NCBI GenBank assembly: GCA_963774745.1
Contig: CAVZGE010000002.1
Span: 679,150 to 743,149, forward strand
Source of the DNA: Prado023 sp963774745
GTDB taxonomy: Bacteria > Actinomycetota > Actinomycetes > S36-B12 > CAIYMF01
DNA length: 64,000 nt
Reading direction: 5' to 3'
The position numbers were made by a program, and so were the translations under genes. Shown here piece after piece: positions 17,914 through 26,407 of this stretch (position 1 is its first letter; each line of letters starts with the position of its first letter). The notes below the pieces were generated by a model, which worked only from the letters and a program-made list of their open reading frames with translations, did not search any database and was not told the origin of the DNA.

Positions 17914-18287
17914 GGGGGTGACAGGTTTCGACGTCGGATGTGATCGACGGGAGAAGCGGGCCGAGGATGGCAGTTATCTCGAGAACGACCTGCCAACAAA
18001 CAATTGCGAACACCAACGCAACTGTCGCACGCTCACACGTGGCCCTCGCGGCCTGAGCGATAAGCGACCGGTGGACCGGGGGCGTCTCCGCCCCGACTCC
18101 GCCGTCATCAAGGAGACTCACCAACCCGCCCGGTAACGGGGCGGGACGGAACACCTAACAGTTGCTGGACCGTGTTACCGCGCAGTGCCACACGAAGCGC
18201 GGAGGTCAAGACCACACCAGCGTGGCTGCGCCCGGAGAAGACCCTGAGAGACACCGATGGACCCGGGTTCGATTCCCGGCACCTCCA
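17914..18287 (+). ncRNA. ssrA: transfer-messenger RNA (tmRNA)
   Basis: The 5' end GGGGGTG pairs with CACCTCC at the 3' end. The typical TTTCGAC and GGTTCGATTCCC elements are present, and discriminator A precedes a non-encoded CCA. The tag reading frame starts at the GCG resume codon (18006) and ends at TGA 18054-18056, giving ANTNATVARSHVALAA. The terminal ALAA is the degradation signal. Total about 374 nt. With SmpB it rescues stalled ribosomes. The tag interior differs from the common actinobacterial pattern. Confidence 0.93.
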
Positions 18288-18305
18288 CTGAACTGAACTG
18301 ATGTG

Positions 18306-18342
18306 AAGTCCCGGGACACCGTTCACAGGTGTCCCGGGACTT
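18306..18342 (+). terminator. strong hairpin terminator after tmRNA
   Basis: A perfect 15-base stem (18306-18320 with 18328-18342) and a seven-base loop GTTCACA, starting 18 bases after the tmRNA 3' end. It also faces the minus-strand HNH gene and may act in both directions. Confidence 0.85.
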
Positions 18343-18444
18343 CGTCTGTGTTGCTGGGGTCTCCTTGTCCGTGGCGGTGACTCGTGGGCGTGACGGTTGA
18401 TGGCTGGGACGGATGGCGCGGTGACGGTGTCGCTCGCGGCAGCC

Positions 18445-19341
18445 TCAGCCGGCGCGCTTGAGGAACTCGGTGAAGCGAGCGTCGAGGCGATCGGGGTCGG
18501 GCCGCTCGACACGTCGGCTTGGTACGACGCGCAGGCTGTGGCCGTGGAACGCCTGCAGGCCGTGGCGCAGCATCGGGCCGTCCACCTCGTCGAGGACTGC
18601 GGTCGAGACATGAACCTTCAGGTTCGGTGAGATGCCCAGCACGTCCTTGTCGAACGCCGCGTGGTGGATCTTGCACAGCGAAAGCCCGTTCGTGACCACC
18701 GGGATGCCCGCTTCGTCAGCATCGGCTGTGATGTGGGCGGCGTCGAGTAACTCGACGTGGCGCAGTTCGCACACCGCGCACGAGCGCGCGTATGCGGTCA
18801 TCACCAGGGCGCGAAACATGGGTTGGTGCACCCGCTGGCGCGCGAGGACCTCGATGTACTTGCGCTCAACAGCGGAGGGGTTCTCGTGGCCCGCATCCCA
18901 GCGGAGGTCCTCCCCGACAGCCACCGCGTACTGGCGAAGTCCGGGCTCGGCGCCCACAAGGTACACGGGAGCAAGCGGGACGAACACGGCGTTGCGAAGC
19001 TTCTGCAGCCAGATCAGCGGGAGGGCCTGGTCGAAGGCCTCGTGGAGCTTGCGGTTGTCACCGCGGGCCCAATCGCCCTTGCGGATCGCGTATCGGAAGA
19101 AGCCGTCGTCGCCCTGCTTGTCGGCATACGGGCCCGTTGGGCTCGACATGATCGAGATCGTCGCATCGAGCTGCCCGGGGTTGCGGATCCCGCGGCTCTG
19201 GTCGATCAACTTGACCTGCTGGCCTTCGAACATGAACGACTCGAGCTGATCGCGCGTCACGACGCCGCCGGACGTGTCCGCAAGGGCGGTGACGTAGGCG
19301 ATCGCGGCCTGACGGCATCGTGAATCGAAGGAATCCGGCAC
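18445..19341 (-). CDS. HNH restriction-type endonuclease (COG3440-like)
   Basis: A 298-residue protein. The C-terminal HNH nuclease domain is clear: CAVCELRHVELLDAAHI (CxxC and the first His), then NGLSLCKIHHAAFDKD, followed by the conserved DGPMLRHGLQAFHG tail. The N-terminal part (GPYADKQGDDGFFRYAIRKGD) resembles predicted restriction endonucleases of COG3440. Such proteins are thought to cleave foreign or modified DNA, but no methyltransferase partner is nearby, so it may be an orphan or modification-dependent enzyme. It stands alone, converging on tmRNA. Confidence 0.78.
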   Translation of the reverse strand: MPDSFDSRCRQAAIAYVTALADTSGGVVTRDQLESFMFEGQQVKLIDQSRGIRNPGQLDATISIMSSPTGPYADKQGDDGFFRYAIRKGDWARGDNRKLHEAFDQALPLIWLQKLRNAVFVPLAPVYLVGAEPGLRQYAVAVGEDLRWDAGHENPSAVERKYIEVLARQRVHQPMFRALVMTAYARSCAVCELRHVELLDAAHITADADEAGIPVVTNGLSLCKIHHAAFDKDVLGISPNLKVHVSTAVLDEVDGPMLRHGLQAFHGHSLRVVPSRRVERPDPDRLDARFTEFLKRAG

Positions 19342-19495
19342 AGCGCCAGGGTGTCAGCTGAGGACTCGGGTCGCCTGGCGAGCCGGGGATTCGGTCGGCA
19401 CGCTCGTCGGGCTCCAGGACCCGGCCGGCCGGCAGCGCACGATCCGCGCCAGCCGCTGCCAGGTCGCCCCGTTACCCCCCCAGACCCAGCTCGGC

Positions 19496-19693
19496 TCACG
19501 TGACGAGGCGGTAGCCGATCCTGGGTCGGTGAGGAGGTGCCGCGGCCGCGCCGGGTCCGGTTCGAGCTTGCGTCGCAGTTGGGCGACGTGGACCCGCAGG
19601 TAGTGGCTCTCGCGGTCTGGGCGGGCGCGCGCAGGGTCTCGACGCAGGCCTTGATCCCGGCAAGCGGGCTGCCCAGGTCGTGGCTGAGCCGGA
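19496..19693 (-). pseudogene. relic of a kdpDE sensor/regulator pair
   Basis: On the minus strand the sequence first reads RLSHDLGSPLAGIKACVETLRA, a histidine-kinase H-box typical of KdpD. Within about ten codons, in another frame, it becomes ESHYLRVHVAQLRRKLEPDP, which is the C-terminal DNA-binding wing of KdpE. After one more missing base it ends RIGYRLVT-stop at 19496. The intervening kinase and receiver regions are absent. This is best explained by a large deletion that fused kdpD to the end of kdpE, followed by decay. The flanks 19342-19495 and 19694-19814 hold no recognisable gene. Confidence 0.7.
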
Positions 19694-19814
19694 CGCAGGG
19701 CCGGTGGCCAGCCCACGCCGACCCGGACCGCCCACGTGCCGGACGCCGTGCACCGCTGTCCTGTGGCATCGTCGTGGCAGGGACACCGCACGGTGATGAC
19801 CGGGAGGACCAGGG

Positions 19815-20861
19815 ATGCTGACGATCGCCTACATCGGCAACGGCAAGAGCACCAACCGCTACCACCTGCCGTTCGTCCTGACGCGTGAGGACCTCCGGGT
19901 GAGGACCATCTACTCGCGAGGCACCTCGGCATGGCCCCGGGTGGACGGCGTCGAGTACGTGAATGACATCAACGCGGTCTGGGACGACCCGGAGGTCGAG
20001 CTCGTGGTGGTGTGCACGCACACCGACACCCACGCCCAGTTCGCCCGGGAGGCCCTTGAGCGGGGCAAGCACGTGCTGGTGGAGAAGCCGTTCACCCAGA
20101 CCCCGGGCGAGGCCCGCGAGCTGTTCGACCTGGCCGAACGCCAGGGGCTGTTGCTCCAGTGCTACCAGAACCGGCGGTTCGACTCGGACTTCCTGACCAC
20201 GCAGAAGGTGGTGGCCAGTGGGGTGCTCGGGGACCTGCTCGAGGTGGAGATGCACTACGACTACTACCGCCCGGAGGTGCCCACCCACCAGGTGCCCGGG
20301 TTCTCCGCAGCTGGCTCGTTCCTGTACGGGCATGGGGTGCACACCGTGGACCAGGTGCTCAGCTGGTTCGGGCACCCGGACGAGGTGCGCTACGACGTGC
20401 GCCAGCTGCTCGGGCCGGGGCGGATGAACGACTACTTCGACCTCGACCTGTACTACGGGACGCTGAAGGTGTCGGTGAAGTCCAGCTACTTCCGGGTCAA
20501 GGACCGGCCCAGCTTCGTCGTCTACGGAACGAGGGGGATGTTCGTCAAGCACACCAAGGACCGGCAGGAGGAGCACCTCAAGGTGTTCTACCAGCCCGGT
20601 CAGCCCGGGTTCGGGGTGGACCTGCCCGAGCACTACGGCACGCTCACCTACTACGACGACCAGGGGGGCTACCACGAGGAGAAGGTGGTCTCCGAGGTCG
20701 GTGACTACGCCCGGATCTATGACGGTGTGCACGACTCGATCGTCAATGGGGCGCCGAAGGTCGTGCGCGACGAGCAGACCATCGAGCTGATCCAGGTCCT
20801 GCACGACGGCCTCGCCCCGATCGTCGCCCGGGAACTCCCCGATCCGGAGACGCGCGCATGA
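19815..20861 (+). CDS. Gfo/Idh/MocA family oxidoreductase
   Basis: A 348-residue NAD(P)-dependent dehydrogenase, probably acting on a sugar or inositol derivative. The N-terminal Rossmann part begins MLTIAYIGNGKSTNRYHLPF, with the family catalytic Lys in HVLVEKPFTQ near residue 94. The C-terminal alpha/beta domain has GSFLYGHGVHTVDQVL. The pattern resembles the YdgJ/scyllo-inositol type. ATG 19815 follows GGAGGACCAGGG. No sugar-transport genes are adjacent, so the substrate is open. Confidence 0.85.
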   Translation: MLTIAYIGNGKSTNRYHLPFVLTREDLRVRTIYSRGTSAWPRVDGVEYVNDINAVWDDPEVELVVVCTHTDTHAQFAREALERGKHVLVEKPFTQTPGEARELFDLAERQGLLLQCYQNRRFDSDFLTTQKVVASGVLGDLLEVEMHYDYYRPEVPTHQVPGFSAAGSFLYGHGVHTVDQVLSWFGHPDEVRYDVRQLLGPGRMNDYFDLDLYYGTLKVSVKSSYFRVKDRPSFVVYGTRGMFVKHTKDRQEEHLKVFYQPGQPGFGVDLPEHYGTLTYYDDQGGYHEEKVVSEVGDYARIYDGVHDSIVNGAPKVVRDEQTIELIQVLHDGLAPIVARELPDPETRA

Positions 20862-20892
20862 TGCTGGCGTAACCTGACGCCCGGGAGGTCCC

Positions 20893-22332
20893 ATGTCCGA
20901 GTCGATCGCTTCGCCCCTGAGTGCGAAGGCCAAGCAGTGGGAGGCCGGCCGGCAGGCGCGCAAGCGGGTTCCACGGTCTCGCCTGGGTGCGTGGGTGACG
21001 CAGCCCGATCGACCTGATCCGGTGGCGCTGCTGCAGGCCCAGGAGGCCAACCGGCTCGCCGACCTCGTGCCGTTGCGCTACGAGCGGATGACCACCTCGG
21101 AGTTCGCGTTCTACCGGGGTGCCGCGGCCATCATGGCCTGCGACCTGGGCAGCCGGGAGCACACCGACCTGACCGTGCAGCTGACCGGGGACGCGCACCT
21201 TGCCAACTTCGGGGGATTCGCGTCGCCGGATCGGACGATGATCTTCGACCTGAACGACTTCGACGAGACCCTGCCCGGCCCGTTCGAGTGGGACGTGCAG
21301 CGGCTGGCGGCCAGCTTCGCCGTCGCGGCCCGGCACAAGGGGTTCACCGCGGCGCAGCAGGACGAGCTGGTCGGCGCGGTCGCGGTGACCTACCGCACGT
21401 CGGTGGCCCAGTTCGCGGCGATGACGCGACTGGACGTGTGGTACGCCCGGATGACCGCACAGGATCTGTTGGCCAAGTGGGCGACGGAGGTCGATGACAA
21501 CCGGGTCGCGAAGATGCGCAAGGTGATCGACAAGGGACAGTCCCGGACCAGCAGCAAGGCCGTCTCCCGCTACACCCGGGTCGGCCAGGACGGGGCCCTG
21601 CGACTGATCAGCCAGCCGCCGCAGATCGTGTCGTTGGAGGACATCGCGCAGACCACCGATGGGGCCCTCGTCCGCGCCTACATGGATGCGGTGCTCGTGA
21701 ACTACACCACCACCCTGTCGCCCGACCGGGCGGCGCTCATCCGCGGCTTCCACCCAGTGGATGCGGCCCGCAAGGTCGTGGGTGTCGGCAGTGTGGGGAC
21801 CAGGTGCTTCATCGCCCTGCTGGTCAACGACGACGACGACAACGACGACCTGGTCCTGCAGCTCAAGCAGGCCGGGCCCTCGGTCCTGGAATCCGTCCTG
21901 CCGGCCAGCGAGTTCACGCACCACGGGCAGCGCGTGGTCGAGGGGCAGCGGATCATCCAGGCCGCGAGCGATGTCCTGCTGGGCTGGACCCAGGCCACCA
22001 CCCCCGGCGGCGACACGATCGACTTCTACGTCCGCCAGATGTGGGACTGGAAGACCTCCGCGGACCTGGAGACCATGGACCTGGTCGGGTTCCACGCCTA
22101 CGCCCGGATCTGCGGCTGGACCCTGGCCCGAGCACACGCCCGATCCGGCGCCCCCAAGGCCCTGGCCGCCTACCTGGGATCTGGGGCCTCCTTCGACAGG
22201 GCCATGATCGAGTTCGCCGGGACCTACGCCGACCAGAACACCCACGACTTCCGGGCCCTGCTCGCCGCCATCAGGGAGGGGCGCGTGCAGCGCTCCGACA
22301 TCGAGGGCGGAGGAGCACCGCTCGACGCCTAG
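20893..22332 (+). CDS. DUF2252 domain protein
   Basis: A 479-residue protein with the DUF2252 pattern: RYERMTTSEFAFYRGAAAIMACDL, then GDAHLANFGGF and FDLNDFDETLPGPFEWDVQRLA. The GDxHxxNF and DxNDFD motifs resemble kinase/phosphotransferase (aminoglycoside-phosphotransferase-like) active sites, so ATP-dependent activity is plausible but unproven. No membrane segment. The GGGAGG before ATG 20893 supports the start. It follows the oxidoreductase by about 30 bases and may share its transcript. Confidence 0.85.
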   Translation: MSESIASPLSAKAKQWEAGRQARKRVPRSRLGAWVTQPDRPDPVALLQAQEANRLADLVPLRYERMTTSEFAFYRGAAAIMACDLGSREHTDLTVQLTGDAHLANFGGFASPDRTMIFDLNDFDETLPGPFEWDVQRLAASFAVAARHKGFTAAQQDELVGAVAVTYRTSVAQFAAMTRLDVWYARMTAQDLLAKWATEVDDNRVAKMRKVIDKGQSRTSSKAVSRYTRVGQDGALRLISQPPQIVSLEDIAQTTDGALVRAYMDAVLVNYTTTLSPDRAALIRGFHPVDAARKVVGVGSVGTRCFIALLVNDDDDNDDLVLQLKQAGPSVLESVLPASEFTHHGQRVVEGQRIIQAASDVLLGWTQATTPGGDTIDFYVRQMWDWKTSADLETMDLVGFHAYARICGWTLARAHARSGAPKALAAYLGSGASFDRAMIEFAGTYADQNTHDFRALLAAIREGRVQRSDIEGGGAPLDA

Positions 22333-22371
22333 CAGGTGCCCGGCGGCCGGCCCCGATGCGGCCGAGCGGCT

Positions 22372-22394
22372 CTACCGACCCCACGACTCGGTAG
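22372..22394 (+). terminator. weak hairpin between the DUF2252 gene and the SulP gene
   Basis: CTACCGA and TCGGTAG form a seven-base stem with a nine-base loop about 40 bases past the DUF2252 stop. A terminator is plausible. The stem is short, so this is tentative. Confidence 0.35.
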
Positions 22395-22451
22395 CATCCC
22401 CGGGTCGGACCTCGCCGGCGCCATGACCGACAGTGCAGCGTAGGAGACCAG

Positions 22452-24116
22452 ATGAGCGTGCTCAAGGGGTACCACAGGGGCTGGCTGCGTGGTGACGTGA
22501 TCGCCGGGGTCACGGTGGCGGCGATCGCGATCCCGGAGAGCCTGGGGTACGCGAAGATCGCGGGCCTGCCCATCCAGACGGGCCTGTACTGCGCCCTGCT
22601 GCCGGCGGTGGTGTTCGCCCTGATCGGTTCGTCGCGGCAGCTGGTGGTTGGGGCGGATTCGGCGACGGCGGCCCTGGTCGCGGCCGGCGCTGGCCTGGTC
22701 GCCGCCCAGGGGACCGCGCAGTACGCATCGGCGGTCGGCGTGCTGGCGATCCTGACCGCTGTGTTCCTGCTGCTGTTCGCGGTCGCCAGGTTGGAGTTCC
22801 TCGCGGACCTGATCTCCCAGCCGGTGCTGGCCGGGTTCCTGTCGGGCGTGGGTGTCTCGCTGATCATCGGCAACCTGTCCGGGATGCTCGGGGTGCCGGC
22901 CAGCGGCAGCACCTGGGACAAGCTCACCCAGACCCTCAGCGAGCTCGACCAGGCCAACTGGACCACCGCCGCCCTGGCGTTCGGCACCGTCGTGGTGATG
23001 CTCGGGCTCGAGGCGCGGATGCCCAAGCTGCCCGCCGCGCTGGTGTCCCTGACCCTGTTCAGCGTGGTGGCGGTGGTGATCGATGCCGCGGCCAGTGGGG
23101 TGGACAGTGTTGGGTCGATCCCCGCCGGCTTGCCCGGGTTCACCGTCCCGGCGTTCCAGTCCGGGGAGTTCGCCACCCTGGCGGCCAGCGCGTTCTCGAT
23201 CGCGGTGGTGATCCTGGCCCAGAGCGCGGCGGTGGCGCGCAGCTTCGCGCAGAAGAACGGGTACACCGACAGCGTCAAGGGGGACCTGGTCGGGCTGTCG
23301 GCGGCGAACCTGGCCAGCGCGTTCACCTCGGGGTTCGCGATCAACGGCTCCCCGCCGCGGACCGCGGCAGGGGACTCCGCGGGCAGCAAGGGGCAGGTGG
23401 TCAACATCGCGATGGCTGTCACGGTCGGGCTGGTGCTGCTGTTCCTGACCGGGTTGTTCGAGTACATCCCCTCCGGGGTGCTTGATGCCGTGGTGTTCAC
23501 CATCGGGATCAAGCTGATCAAGGTGGGCACCCTGCGCGCGGTTGGGCGCACGAGCCGCCCGGAGTTCCTCGTCGCGATGGTCACCCTGCTGGTGGTGGCG
23601 TTCGTGGGGGTGGAGCAGGGGATCTTCCTGGCGATCGTCCTGTCGTTGATCGACCGGTTGCGCCGCCAGTACCACCCGCACGACGCGGTCCTGCTCTCCG
23701 ATGGGCACGTGATCCCCCGGCTGGAGTCCCGGGTCAAGCTCCCGGCCCCTGGGGAGCTCGATGACGTGCTCGTGTACCGGTTCAGCGCGCCGTTGTTCTT
23801 CGAGAACGCCACCTACTTCGGCCAGCGGGTGCGCGCGGACGTGGCCGCGACGGCGACACCGGTCAAGGTGCTGGTCATCGACGCGGCGGCCATGGCCGAT
23901 ATCGACTACACCGGCGCCCAGACCCTGGCCGAGCTCGGCCGGGAACTGCGCGGGACCGGGGCCGAGCTGGTCCTCACCGAGGTGTCCGACGCGATCCTGC
24001 ACCGGATCGCCACCACCGGCATCGACGCCGACCTCACCGTCGTCGCCCGCCTGGAGGACGCAGTCCTCGTCCGACCAGCCCAGCCCGCCCCCACCACGCC
24101 GGCGCCGGGCACCTGA
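22452..24116 (+). CDS. SulP family anion transporter with STAS domain
   Basis: A 554-residue permease of the SLC26/SulP family, which imports sulfate, bicarbonate or other anions. The N terminus has GDVIAGVTVAAIAIPESLGYAKIAGLP (signature helix 1), about 11-12 hydrophobic helices follow to residue 405, and the C-terminal STAS domain (about 430-545) contains the phosphorylation-type motif DIDYTGAQTL. The anion is not decidable from sequence. It stands alone, converging on the dioxygenase gene. Confidence 0.92.
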   Translation: MSVLKGYHRGWLRGDVIAGVTVAAIAIPESLGYAKIAGLPIQTGLYCALLPAVVFALIGSSRQLVVGADSATAALVAAGAGLVAAQGTAQYASAVGVLAILTAVFLLLFAVARLEFLADLISQPVLAGFLSGVGVSLIIGNLSGMLGVPASGSTWDKLTQTLSELDQANWTTAALAFGTVVVMLGLEARMPKLPAALVSLTLFSVVAVVIDAAASGVDSVGSIPAGLPGFTVPAFQSGEFATLAASAFSIAVVILAQSAAVARSFAQKNGYTDSVKGDLVGLSAANLASAFTSGFAINGSPPRTAAGDSAGSKGQVVNIAMAVTVGLVLLFLTGLFEYIPSGVLDAVVFTIGIKLIKVGTLRAVGRTSRPEFLVAMVTLLVVAFVGVEQGIFLAIVLSLIDRLRRQYHPHDAVLLSDGHVIPRLESRVKLPAPGELDDVLVYRFSAPLFFENATYFGQRVRADVAATATPVKVLVIDAAAMADIDYTGAQTLAELGRELRGTGAELVLTEVSDAILHRIATTGIDADLTVVARLEDAVLVRPAQPAPTTPAPGT

Positions 24117-24143
24117 CCCAGCGGCGGTCCAGAACGGTCGGGC

Positions 24144-25016
24144 TCAGGCGACCTGGAGGGATCTCTTGGACAGGCCGAAGAGGTAACCCTCGATGGTGGT
24201 CTGCACCGGGGTCTCGGGGTCGGTTGCGGCGCCGAGGGTGATGAACAGCGGGGTGAAGTGCTCGACGGTGGGGTGGGCGTAGCGCAGGGCAGGTGCCTGG
24301 CTGCGGTAGCTCGTCAGGGTGTCCAGGTCACCGCGGGCGAGGGCGTCGGCGGCCCAGTGGTCGAAGTCGGCGGACCAGGTGGGCACGGTTCCGTTGAACC
24401 ACATGTCGGCGGTGAGGTAGGGCAGGCCATGGGTCATGTAGCCCGATCCGATGACCAGGACTCCTTCTGCGCGCAGGTCGCGCAGGCGTCGGCCGAGGTC
24501 GAGCAGGCGGGCGGGGTCGTGGGTGGGTAGGGACAGCTGCAGGACGGGCACGTCGCCGTAGGGGTACATGATCTTCAGGGGCACCCAGGCGCCGTGGTCC
24601 AGGCCGCGGCTGGTGTGCTGGTGGACCGGTTCGGCGTCGGGCATCGCGGCCCGGACCCGGGTCGCAAGGGCCGTGGCGTCGGGGGTTCGGTAGGTCATCG
24701 TGTAGTAGCGGGGGTCGAAGCCGCCGAAGTCGTAGACCAGCGGGGTGTTCGCCGCGGTCGCGGACAGGCTCAGGGGAGCTGACTCCCAGTGCGCGCTGAC
24801 GATCAGGATCGCGGTCGGCTTCGGCAGGGCCTGGGACCACGCGAACAGCTGGCTGATCCACAGCGCGTCGTCGAAGAGCGGCGGTGCGCCATGGCCGAGG
24901 TAGAGGGCGGGCATCGGGCCGTCTGCTGGGGTCCATCGCTGCTGGGCGCGGCTGGCCGGTGCGTCCTGGCGCAGGAACGCGTCGAAGGCGGCGGCGGGGG
25001 CTGGGTGGGCGGTCAT
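24144..25016 (-). CDS. extradiol ring-cleavage dioxygenase (LigB/DODA family)
   Basis: A 290-residue class III extradiol dioxygenase like 4,5-DOPA dioxygenase or YgiD. Metal and catalytic histidines are visible in LYLGHGAPPL, VSAHWES, HTSRGLDHGAWVPL and GSGYMTHGLP. These enzymes open catechol rings using a divalent metal. No aromatic pathway genes surround it, so the natural substrate is unclear. Confidence 0.85.
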   Translation of the reverse strand: MTAHPAPAAAFDAFLRQDAPASRAQQRWTPADGPMPALYLGHGAPPLFDDALWISQLFAWSQALPKPTAILIVSAHWESAPLSLSATAANTPLVYDFGGFDPRYYTMTYRTPDATALATRVRAAMPDAEPVHQHTSRGLDHGAWVPLKIMYPYGDVPVLQLSLPTHDPARLLDLGRRLRDLRAEGVLVIGSGYMTHGLPYLTADMWFNGTVPTWSADFDHWAADALARGDLDTLTSYRSQAPALRYAHPTVEHFTPLFITLGAATDPETPVQTTIEGYLFGLSKRSLQVA

Positions 25017-25133
25017 CTTCGGACCTCTCGAACTGTTGCCGATGGGCTCAGGGTACGTGTGGGGTGCAGTTGGCGCGGGGCGCCGTGCGGGCCGGTCGGA
25101 ACCGGTGCCCGCACGGCGCCCTGGGAGGGGGCG

Positions 25134-25706
25134 TCAGGCCGCGATGCCGAACCCGCCGACCCAGGAGACCTTCTCGCCGACGGCCAGGGAGATCTGCTGG
25201 AAGCCGATGGCCTCGAGCTCGCGGGCGCGGCGCAGGGTGCCGGCGTCGATCGCGTTGAGCCCGGCGGCGGTGACGACTGCGGCCAGCTGGGCCTTGGCGT
25301 CGGTGTCGTCGCCGGCGATCAGGACGGTGGTGGTCAGCCCGCCGACGGTGCCGGTGGCCAGGGTCGCGGCGAACGTGGTGTTGAACGCCTTGAGCACCTG
25401 GGACTCGGGAAGGGCGGCGGCGAGCTCGGCGGCGGCCGAGCTGTCCGCGGGCACGAGCAGGGAGTCGAACGTGGCGAAGTCCACCGGGTTGGTGATGTCG
25501 ACCACGACCCGCCCGGCCAGGCTCGGACCGCGGGTGGCGACGACGTCCGCCAGGGCGGCGTAGGGGACGGCCAGGATCACGATGTCGCCGGTGACGACAT
25601 CGGTGTCGGTGTGGCCGAGGATCTGGGCGGTGTGCCCGCCCTTGGTGACCAGGCCGGCGATGGCCTGGCCCATGTTCCCGGTGCCGATGATGGTGACGTT
25701 GCTCAT
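25134..25706 (-). CDS. NADPH-dependent F420 reductase-like protein
   Basis: A 190-residue Rossmann protein. TIIGTGNMGQAIAGLVTKGGH is the N-terminal NADP-binding fingerprint of the COG2085 (F420:NADPH oxidoreductase-like) family. VVDITNPVDF and VLKAFNT follow as in that family. Residues specific for F420 cannot be judged here. ATG 25706 is chosen over the much longer open frame, which overlaps the divergent regulator gene. It is divergent from a MarR regulator, which probably controls it. Confidence 0.78.
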   Translation of the reverse strand: MSNVTIIGTGNMGQAIAGLVTKGGHTAQILGHTDTDVVTGDIVILAVPYAALADVVATRGPSLAGRVVVDITNPVDFATFDSLLVPADSSAAAELAAALPESQVLKAFNTTFAATLATGTVGGLTTTVLIAGDDTDAKAQLAAVVTAAGLNAIDAGTLRRARELEAIGFQQISLAVGEKVSWVGGFGIAA

Positions 25707-25738
25707 GGTGTGCTCCGTTCGGGTCGAGTGATTAGTTG

Positions 25739-25786
25739 TTGTTACAAGTAAGACCCTACGGGACTTTGGTTGTCGCGTCAAGTAAG
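25739..25786. promoter_or_regulatory. divergent operator region of the MarR gene
   Basis: Between the divergent genes lie a perfect palindrome TTGTTACAA (25739-25747) and two direct CAAGTAAG copies (25745-25752 and 25779-25786). MarR proteins usually bind such AT-rich dyads between divergent promoters. The stretch is notably AT-rich for this genome. Candidate operator by position and symmetry. Confidence 0.45.
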
Positions 25787-25799
25787 GCATCATGGGGGC

Positions 25800-26297
25800 A
25801 TGGAACCTCGATGGCTCGACGCCCAGCAGCGCGCGGCATGGATCCGGCTGGCCGCCGTGGTCGAGCTCCTGCCCGGCGTGCTGGACTCCCAGCTGCGCCG
25901 CGACGCCGGCCTCACGCACTTCGAGTACTGGGTCCTGTCGATGCTGTCCGAAGCACCTGAGCGGACGCTGCGGATGACCGAGCTCGCCCGACGCACCCAC
26001 GCCAGCCTGCCCCGGCTGTCCCACGTCGTCGCGCGGCTGGAGGCACGCCACCTCGTCGAGCGGTTCCCCTGCCCCGAGGACGGCCGGGCCACCAACGCCC
26101 GGCTCACCGCAGCTGGCTGGGAGAAGGTCGTCGACACCGCCCCCGGCCACGTCGACACCGTCCGGGACAACGTCATCGACGCGCTCAGCCCAGCCCAGAT
26201 CATCGAGCTGACCGCGATAGCCGACGCCATCCTCGCCAGGATCGATCCGGACGCTGCCGTGACCGCCCACTACCGGCAGCCACCGATCAGCACGTGA
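25800..26297 (+). CDS. MarR family transcriptional regulator
   Basis: A 165-residue winged-helix regulator. The core RMTELARRTHASLPRLSHVVARLEARHLVERF and wing CPEDGRATNARLTAAGWEKV are the MarR DNA-binding domain, with helices at both ends forming the dimer. ATG 25800 fits the family N terminus (MEPRWLDAQQRAAW). Divergent from the F420-reductase-like gene, which it likely represses until a ligand binds. Confidence 0.88.
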   Translation: MEPRWLDAQQRAAWIRLAAVVELLPGVLDSQLRRDAGLTHFEYWVLSMLSEAPERTLRMTELARRTHASLPRLSHVVARLEARHLVERFPCPEDGRATNARLTAAGWEKVVDTAPGHVDTVRDNVIDALSPAQIIELTAIADAILARIDPDAAVTAHYRQPPIST

Positions 26298-26407
26298 CCG
26301 GATGCACCGCGTGGGCGCGGCGGATGTCCTCGGGGCGGCTGCTCAGCCCGGCCGTGCGCCCGTCCGCATACGTGAGACCGAACTTCGTGGCGAGTCCTCC
26401 TGTCTGA

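Noticed and set aside
18260..19814. Prophage or island attachment repeat at the tmRNA 3' end
   Set aside because: I found no second copy of the tmRNA 3' end and no integrase in the window.
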